Below the pieces are notes generated by a model. That model was not told where the DNA came from, searched no databases, and worked only from the letters and a program-made list of their open reading frames with translations. This document shows, piece by piece, positions 13,047 through 18,293 of a stretch of 18,293 nucleotides of DNA. Each line of letters begins with the position of its first letter. The stretch's first letter is position 1. Location: positions 40,375 to 58,667 of the forward strand of contig DKBB01000245.1 in NCBI GenBank assembly GCA_002451015.1. Direction: 5' to 3'. Source of the stretch: Acidobacteria bacterium UBA6911. GTDB lineage: Bacteria; Acidobacteriota; UBA6911. Both the position numbers and the translations under genes were made by a program.

Positions 13047-15235
13047 GAGTCCTCTTTCCCCTCACCGAAATCACCGCTGCGGACCGATCCCGAATCGGGG
13101 GAAAAGCCTACGCCCTGGCGATGATGCAAAGAAAGGGCCTACGCATACCTGAAGCGCTTTGCATAAGCACCGACGCTTATCTGGAGTACATGGCATCCAC
13201 TGGGATTAAGGAACAAATACAGATGGAACTGTATCGGAAGCCATTCGATGCCATGCGATGGGAAGAGATCTGGGATGTGTCTCTTCGAATACGAAACATG
13301 TTTGCAAAAACGCCGCTGCCGCAAGGTATCCGTGCGCAATTGCAGGATACTCTGGATTCCTTTTTCCTGCAGACACCTGTTTCGGTTCGCTCTTCCGCAC
13401 CCGGTGAAGATTCTACCCGAACCTCATTTGCCGGCCTCCATGAATCCTTCGTTAATATCAGGGGGGTGGAATTCATCCTGGAACACATCCGGCTAGTGTG
13501 GGCTTCCCTCTGGTCAGACCGTGCTCTTCTCTATCGGAAGGAATTGAAACTAGATCCCGAATCAAGCGCTATGGCCGTAATTGTACAGGAAATGGTTCTC
13601 GGCCGGCGTTCTGGGGTGATCTTCGGCAGAAGTCCCGTCCACGATAAACAGGCAGTCATTGAGGCTGTTCATGGATTGAACCAGGGTTTTGTCGACGGCA
13701 CTATAGAACCGGACCGATGGATTCTGAACAGGAAGACCGGGCGAACCCTCAAGCACCACCCTGCCCGCAGGGAAAAATTTATGGTGCCCGGACGTCGGGG
13801 AGTGCAATTAAAAAGAATGCCGCGTACCATGCGGGATCGTTCTCCCATAGACGAACGGGAGGTCGATGAGGTCTACCGGCTTGCTATGAAAGCGGAATCC
13901 CTGTTCGGATGTCCCCAGGATATTGAGTGGACCTACCGCAGGAAAATTCTGCATACCCTTCAGGCCAGGCCGATTACCACTTCAGTTGCCTCGGAGGACG
14001 AGCGACCCTGGTACCTCAGCCTTCACAGAAGCTTTGAAAATCTGAAATACCTGAGAGTGAAGATTGAGAAAGAACACATTCCCGGAATGGAAAAAGAAGC
14101 ACAGGAAATGGGTCGCATAGAGCTTTCCGAACTTTCCGATGCTGCCCTTGCCCGTGAAATAAGCAGACGGAGAGAGGCATATGACAGGTGGCGGCAGGTA
14201 TACTGGAATGACTGTATTCCTTTTGCCCACGGGATGCGTTTGTTCGGAAAAATCTACAATGATCTAATGAAGCCCCGGGATCCCTTTCAGTTTGTGGCGC
14301 TCCTGGAAAATTCCTCAATGATCAGTGTGAAGAGGAACAAAATGCTGGGAGATCTCGCGGCATTGATTGAAAAAGATTCAGCCAGCAGGGCTTGCATCCA
14401 CGCCGGAAAGGCGGATCAATGCAGTCGATTGATTTTGTGGAAGTGCGACCGCATCCTGGAGCAATTTGAAGACCTGGCGTGGGGAAAGGGAAGCATAGGC
14501 CAAGACCGAGACCGACTGCTGAAGATTGCTCTGCAGATGGCCGATCTTCCAGCCAAGGGGATTCCCGGGAAAACTCAAAATCCTGCCGTTTTGGAACGGC
14601 GGTTCCTGGCAAGTTTCGGGAAAGACCGGAAGACCTATGCCCGCGAACTTCTGGATCTGGCCCGGGCCAGCTATCGGCTCCGGGACGACGACAACAGTTA
14701 CCTGAGTAAGATTGAAAGCCGTCTGCTTGCCTCGATGGAGGAGGGATCCCGGCGTATCAGGGCAAGGTCCGGCATATCCGGGAAGAACTCGAAAAAAGAT
14801 GCTCTGAATGCTGCGGTGCTCGCGGAATTTTCTTTGTCGGAAAAAGTGCGGCGGGTGTCCGGAACATCCGGGGGAAAAGGTTTTTCTCTCAAGTCAAGAC
14901 AGATTGTCGGCCAGCCTGCGGGTCCCGGTATGGCTATGGGAACGGCCAGGGTCCTACTCGATGCTTCGGATCTTTACAGCTTTCAGAGCGGGGAGATTCT
15001 CGTTTGTGATGCCATAGACCCCGGCATGACTTTTATCGTTCCCCTGGCTGCTGCCGTGGTCGAGAGACGGGGTGGCATGCTTATTCACGGGGCCATCATT
15101 GCCCGGGAGTATGGGCTGCCATGCGTCACCGGAGTGCCGGATGCCACCGATCTTATTAAGACGGGCGACTTTGTCACCGTGGACGGACACCTGGGCATCG
15201 TTACGATCGGCGAAGCGACTTTGCTGACTTTATAG
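13043..15235 (+). CDS. Three-domain PEP-utilizing phosphotransferase, built like rifampin phosphotransferase
   Basis: A 730-residue protein with domains in this order: a PPDK/PEP-synthase-type ATP-binding domain (about 1-315), a helical middle domain of unknown fold (about 320-600), and a swivelling phosphohistidine domain (about 615-730). The ATP domain has IGGKAYAL (18-25), SVRSSAPGEDS (114-124), GLNQGFVDG and CPQDIEW before QARPIT. The swivel domain has GGMLIHGAIIARE, placing the phospho-carrier His at 682. The C-terminal PEP-binding TIM barrel of real PEP synthase is absent. Rifampin phosphotransferase has the same layout, moving the beta-phosphate of ATP via the His to a substrate bound by the middle domain. 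The middle domain here (PFAHGMRLFGKIYNDLMKP, RASYRLRDDDNSYL) does not tell me the substrate. The start at 13043 overlaps the upstream stop (ATGA), with GGAGG 13 bases upstream. Confidence 0.8.
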   Translation: MRVLFPLTEITAADRSRIGGKAYALAMMQRKGLRIPEALCISTDAYLEYMASTGIKEQIQMELYRKPFDAMRWEEIWDVSLRIRNMFAKTPLPQGIRAQLQDTLDSFFLQTPVSVRSSAPGEDSTRTSFAGLHESFVNIRGVEFILEHIRLVWASLWSDRALLYRKELKLDPESSAMAVIVQEMVLGRRSGVIFGRSPVHDKQAVIEAVHGLNQGFVDGTIEPDRWILNRKTGRTLKHHPARREKFMVPGRRGVQLKRMPRTMRDRSPIDEREVDEVYRLAMKAESLFGCPQDIEWTYRRKILHTLQARPITTSVASEDERPWYLSLHRSFENLKYLRVKIEKEHIPGMEKEAQEMGRIELSELSDAALAREISRRREAYDRWRQVYWNDCIPFAHGMRLFGKIYNDLMKPRDPFQFVALLENSSMISVKRNKMLGDLAALIEKDSASRACIHAGKADQCSRLILWKCDRILEQFEDLAWGKGSIGQDRDRLLKIALQMADLPAKGIPGKTQNPAVLERRFLASFGKDRKTYARELLDLARASYRLRDDDNSYLSKIESRLLASMEEGSRRIRARSGISGKNSKKDALNAAVLAEFSLSEKVRRVSGTSGGKGFSLKSRQIVGQPAGPGMAMGTARVLLDASDLYSFQSGEILVCDAIDPGMTFIVPLAAAVVERRGGMLIHGAIIAREYGLPCVTGVPDATDLIKTGDFVTVDGHLGIVTIGEATLLTL

Positions 15236-15305
15236 CCATTTTTGAAAAATCGCCACTATCCGTTAAACTGTTTTATATTCCGCCCTTGCCCAAAATGCCC
15301 CGTGG

Positions 15306-15335
15306 CCTGCATCCAATCCCCTTGCAGGTTTTATT
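15306..15335 (+). terminator. Intrinsic terminator after the phosphotransferase gene
   Basis: CCTGCA (15306-15311) and TGCAGG (15323-15328) form a 6-bp stem with an 11-base loop, followed by TTTTATT. It lies 70 bases past the phosphotransferase stop and before the oxidoreductase gene. Confidence 0.5.
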
Positions 15336-15403
15336 CATGCTATCCTTAATAATTGGTGTTTATTGGCAACTATTCTGATCTGGGCATGAGGCAAGGAATT
15401 TTT

Positions 15404-17248
15404 ATGGGAGTACCCGGTTGTTATGCAGGCAAGGTTCTTTTCGTGAATCTTACGGATGGAATTCTCAAGGAGGAGGCATTGCCGGAGAACATCTACAGGG
15501 AATTTATCGGCGGCAATGGCCTGGGTGTACGCATTCTTTACGAGAAGATGAAGGCGGGTATCGATCCGATGGGACCGGATAGCATTGTCGGTTTCGTTGT
15601 CGGAAGCTTGACCGGAACCGCGGCCCCGGGGAGCGGGCGTCATATGCTGGTTGCGAAATCCCCTCTTACGGGCACATGGGCGGAATCGAATTCCGGCGGC
15701 AGTTTCGGCCCCGAACTGAAGACGGCGGGTTACGATGCCGTTTTTTTCTCCGGTATCTCTCCTCACCCGGTGTATCTGCTCCTCAAAGACGGGAAAGCCG
15801 AAATACGCGATGCCGCGCATCTTTGGGGCAAAGATGCCTATGAGACGCAGGATCTGCTGAACGAAGAGTTCAACGACAAACGGATGAAGATTTCGTGCAT
15901 CGGGCCATCGGGCGAATTGATGTCTCTTTTGGCCGGTGTGGTCAGCGAAAGAGGGCGGATGGCGGCTCGTAATGGTGTCGGCGCTGTTATGGGTTCCAAA
16001 AAGCTGAAAGCTGTTGCCGTGAGCGGAGGAGTCCGCAAAATAACCGCAGCAGATCCGGAAAGCTTCAGACAGGCAGTGCAGGAGTTCATGTCGATTATCA
16101 AAAACAACGAGTATGCCAAGGGTCTCGCCGCTGCCGGGACGGGAAAGGACATCAGTCTTTTAGTGTCCATGGGAAATACGCCGCTCAAAAACTGGCAGTT
16201 GAGCGGGATAGAATCTCTGCCCAACATTTCGAATCTGGACGGCGGCAATATGGATAAATATAAAGTCGGCAAGTTCGGCTGCTATGCCTGTCCCGTAAGC
16301 TGCGGCGCTATTATCCAGCAGAAGGAGGGGCGGTTTGCGATCAAGGACCAGATGCACCGGCCGGAGTACCAGACGCTCGCCGCCCTGGGCGGTATGTTGA
16401 TGAACGACAACCTGGAAGCCGTCATTAAAGCGAACGATATCTGCAACCGGTACGGCATTGATACCATGGGGGTCGGCGGTACGATCGCAATGGCGATGGA
16501 GTGCTACGAGAAGGGTCTGATCACTAAAGCGGACACGGACGGCATTGAGCTGACATGGGGGAATGCGGAAGCCATTGTTGCCATGGTCGAAAAGGTTGCG
16601 AAAAGGGAGGGATTCGGTGAAGCGCTGGCCGATGGAACCCAGAAAGCCGCGGAACGTATCGGCAAAGGGGCCGAGCAATTTGCGGTTGCCGTACGCGGGA
16701 AGAGCCTGGCCTATCATGATCCTCGCCTGTCGCCGGCCCTCGGGACAGCCAACATTGCCGACGCCAATCCGGCCCATCATATGGACAGCCAGATTACCGG
16801 CATGTTGAGTGAAGGCGCGACCATCGGTTCCGATCCCGCCCTGAAAGTGCCAAACGGCAACCCCTTCGCCTCTTATGCCATTGGTAGCGCATACCATCAG
16901 CTGTTGAATGCATCCGGGCTGTGCTCCCTGTTCACGATTGCCACAACCCCGCCGCCGATTGCCGAGCTGATAGCCGGTGCGTGCGGGTGGACTTTCGATT
17001 GGCGGGAGGCATTAACGACCGGTCGCCGCATATTGACTTTAAGACAGGCATTCAACGCCAGGGAAGGCTTGACGCCGGACCAGTTCGAGCTGCCGAAACG
17101 CATTACCAAAACAACGAACGTGGATTACAAATCTCTTCGGGATGGGTATTTCAAGGAAATGCAATGGAATGCCAGGACAGGAAAACCGTCCGAGGAAGCG
17201 CTGGAGAAACTCGGTCTTCTCGAATTGACCTCTGATCTGCATCCTTAG
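15404..17248 (+). CDS. aor: Tungsten-type aldehyde:ferredoxin oxidoreductase
   Basis: Oxidizes aldehydes to carboxylic acids, or the reverse, with ferredoxin, using a tungsten bis-pyranopterin and one [4Fe-4S] cluster; a cytoplasmic anaerobic enzyme. The 614 residues match the usual length of about 605. It opens GCYAGKVLFVNLTDG and IGGNGLGVRILYE, as in the family N-terminal domain. Cluster ligands are Cys293, Cys296 and Cys300 in GCYACPVSC and Cys507 in NASGLCSLF. In Pyrococcus AOR the matching loop begins with Asp (D-x-x-G-L-C); here it is Asn. I choose the ATG at 15404 because AAGGA lies 6 bases upstream and the family N-terminus starts there; GTG at 15353 and ATG at 15386 are less likely. 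No ferredoxin or pterin-synthesis gene adjoins it. Substrate unknown. Confidence 0.92.
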   Translation: MGVPGCYAGKVLFVNLTDGILKEEALPENIYREFIGGNGLGVRILYEKMKAGIDPMGPDSIVGFVVGSLTGTAAPGSGRHMLVAKSPLTGTWAESNSGGSFGPELKTAGYDAVFFSGISPHPVYLLLKDGKAEIRDAAHLWGKDAYETQDLLNEEFNDKRMKISCIGPSGELMSLLAGVVSERGRMAARNGVGAVMGSKKLKAVAVSGGVRKITAADPESFRQAVQEFMSIIKNNEYAKGLAAAGTGKDISLLVSMGNTPLKNWQLSGIESLPNISNLDGGNMDKYKVGKFGCYACPVSCGAIIQQKEGRFAIKDQMHRPEYQTLAALGGMLMNDNLEAVIKANDICNRYGIDTMGVGGTIAMAMECYEKGLITKADTDGIELTWGNAEAIVAMVEKVAKREGFGEALADGTQKAAERIGKGAEQFAVAVRGKSLAYHDPRLSPALGTANIADANPAHHMDSQITGMLSEGATIGSDPALKVPNGNPFASYAIGSAYHQLLNASGLCSLFTIATTPPPIAELIAGACGWTFDWREALTTGRRILTLRQAFNAREGLTPDQFELPKRITKTTNVDYKSLRDGYFKEMQWNARTGKPSEEALEKLGLLELTSDLHP

Positions 17249-17328
17249 GCTGTGGGCACCGGACGAACATGGAAGCAATGTGCGCCCGCCCTGACGACTC
17301 AATATTCCGTCTATCGCAAAAATTTACA

Positions 17329-17371
17329 ATTCCCTGAAATAGGCCTGTCGCCGGGAATGGCTCTAATTCCC
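17329..17371 (+). terminator. Terminator-like hairpin with a competing upstream arm
   Basis: GGGAAT (17353-17358) pairs with ATTCCC (17366-17371) over a 7-base loop, extended by CC/GG after a 2-base bulge and followed by GTTTCTATAG. An identical ATTCCC at 17329-17334 could pair with the same GGGAAT instead, so the two folds exclude each other. It lies 80-120 bases after the oxidoreductase stop. Confidence 0.35.
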
Positions 17372-17444
17372 CCGGGTTTCTATAGAATTCCTGAAAAACG
17401 GCCGATGTGATTTTGGTACAAAAGATTACAGGAACCGTTTCACG

Positions 17445-18266
17445 ATGGCCGACACAATTCAATGCCCCAAATGTGGATTCGAGCAGAATGAAGGAACCGA
17501 ATGCAGGCGATGCGGCATCATTTTCAGCAGGATGCGCCAGGCCGCGGAGATGCCTGTATCTGAAAAATTTACAGGTTCCGATAGGGATTCAAGCCCCTCT
17601 GCAACCGGATGTTTCCGTCGATATTTTCGGATACTCCGATGGATGAGTCTCCTGGCTATTATTACGGTTACAGGACTGATCCTTTGCGATTCTACATCTC
17701 CGGAAGTCGAAACCACTCCCTATGCGACACAACAGGCGGAAATCAAGCTCCGTCAGTTTCAGTCGGATATTGGACGAGGACGCAAGGGCAAGCTGGAATT
17801 GGATCAATCTGAACTGAATGGCTGGCTCGAAACAAACCTGGCAATGCAGGGCCCGGCAGATTCTGGTTCCTCCCGTTTCCAGGACAGGGAATCGAGCATT
17901 GGGACGATCGATACTGTCCTGGAACAGTATGAAATCGGCGAAGAGTCGTTCGAAGAAGCGAAATCCTCCATACGCGATCTGCAGGTCGAGCTATTGACGG
18001 AAACCCTGCGTCTTTACGCCCTGTTTGAAACGTACGGGATCGATCTTTCACTTGAAATTGAAGGGCGCCTGCGTGTTCAGGATGGCTATCTTCGCCTGGA
18101 TCCGATCCGCGGCCGGTTGGGATCTCTTCCGCTTCCTTCTGGAACCCTGCAAAGCGCAGTGGATAAGATATTCGAAGCCCCGGATAACAGGGAAAAGTTC
18201 CGGCTTCCTCCAAATATCAGGGATATCAAGATCGACAGAGGCCAGCTTGTCGTTTCTTCAATGTAG
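17445..18266 (+). CDS. Zinc-ribbon, single-pass membrane protein of unknown function
   Basis: A 273-residue protein I cannot name. Residues 7-23 form a four-Cys zinc ribbon (CPKC, nine residues, CRRC), followed by a polar linker, one membrane helix (about 66-81, RWMSLLAIITVTGLILC) and a roughly 190-residue domain that would lie outside the cytoplasm. That domain contains LELDQSELNGWLETNLAMQ and a closing strand IRDIKIDRGQLVVSS, patterns seen in lipid-associated or envelope proteins that form long beta sheets, but I cannot assign a family. The N-terminal ribbon plus one membrane helix is common in uncharacterised Desulfobacterota proteins. The ATG at 17445 has AGGAA about 11 bases upstream. 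It ends 27 bases before the window edge, so downstream partners are not visible. Confidence 0.75.
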   Translation: MADTIQCPKCGFEQNEGTECRRCGIIFSRMRQAAEMPVSEKFTGSDRDSSPSATGCFRRYFRILRWMSLLAIITVTGLILCDSTSPEVETTPYATQQAEIKLRQFQSDIGRGRKGKLELDQSELNGWLETNLAMQGPADSGSSRFQDRESSIGTIDTVLEQYEIGEESFEEAKSSIRDLQVELLTETLRLYALFETYGIDLSLEIEGRLRVQDGYLRLDPIRGRLGSLPLPSGTLQSAVDKIFEAPDNREKFRLPPNIRDIKIDRGQLVVSSM

Positions 18267-18293
18267 ATCCCGAATCTATGCATTTACAATGCT

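Overview
The window looks like an anaerobic or facultatively anaerobic bacterium, most likely a Desulfobacterota (deltaproteobacterial) relative. This is inference from gene content: a tungsten-type aldehyde:ferredoxin oxidoreductase, a monomeric NADP isocitrate dehydrogenase, a zinc-ribbon membrane protein, a stand-alone PilZ protein, and methanofuran-type cofactor genes in an otherwise bacterial context. Base composition is roughly balanced. Most genes have bacterial ribosome-binding sites, and TAA, TGA and TAG are all used as stops by intact genes.

Left part (1-2600) is partly decayed. A secreted arylsulfatase runs off the left edge on the minus strand. Upstream of it lies a broken PafA-like alkaline phosphatase gene with two in-frame amber codons, an internal in-frame deletion and a lost nucleophile. 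A roughly 525-base stretch without an intact gene follows; it holds two dyads and a possible coding remnant. Then comes a calcineurin-like phosphoesterase with atypical metal ligands.

Positions 2800-7420 carry a secreted metzincin-like metallopeptidase, a PilZ (c-di-GMP) protein, a LuxR/NarL-type regulator whose receiver lacks the phospho-acceptor Asp, and a full-length monomeric isocitrate dehydrogenase with its own terminator. A 490-base divergent intergenic region with several dyads, including a 12-bp-arm hairpin, separates the dehydrogenase from the rightward genes.

Positions 7900-11100 are the most interesting metabolic block. A LOG-family phosphoribohydrolase is followed by homologues of three methanofuran biosynthesis enzymes: mfnF and mfnE (overlapping by one base, rightward) and mfnB (leftward, its stop interlocked with that of mfnE). 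MfnB would make the furan phosphate from glyceraldehyde 3-phosphate, MfnE would activate the aminated furan to a diphosphate, and MfnF would condense it with a tyramine-glutamate unit. mfnA, mfnC and mfnD are not in the window. A perfect 26-bp palindrome sits just upstream of the mfnB ribosome-binding site.

Positions 11200-18293 run rightward: a small basic Rho_N-like protein, the manganese exporter MntP, a translationally coupled pair (FMN split-barrel protein plus a three-domain phosphotransferase built like rifampin phosphotransferase), the aldehyde:ferredoxin oxidoreductase, and a zinc-ribbon single-pass membrane protein of unknown role. The best candidates for something undescribed are the bacterial furan-cofactor genes with their palindrome, and the coupled phosphotransferase pair behind a promoter flanked by inverted repeats.
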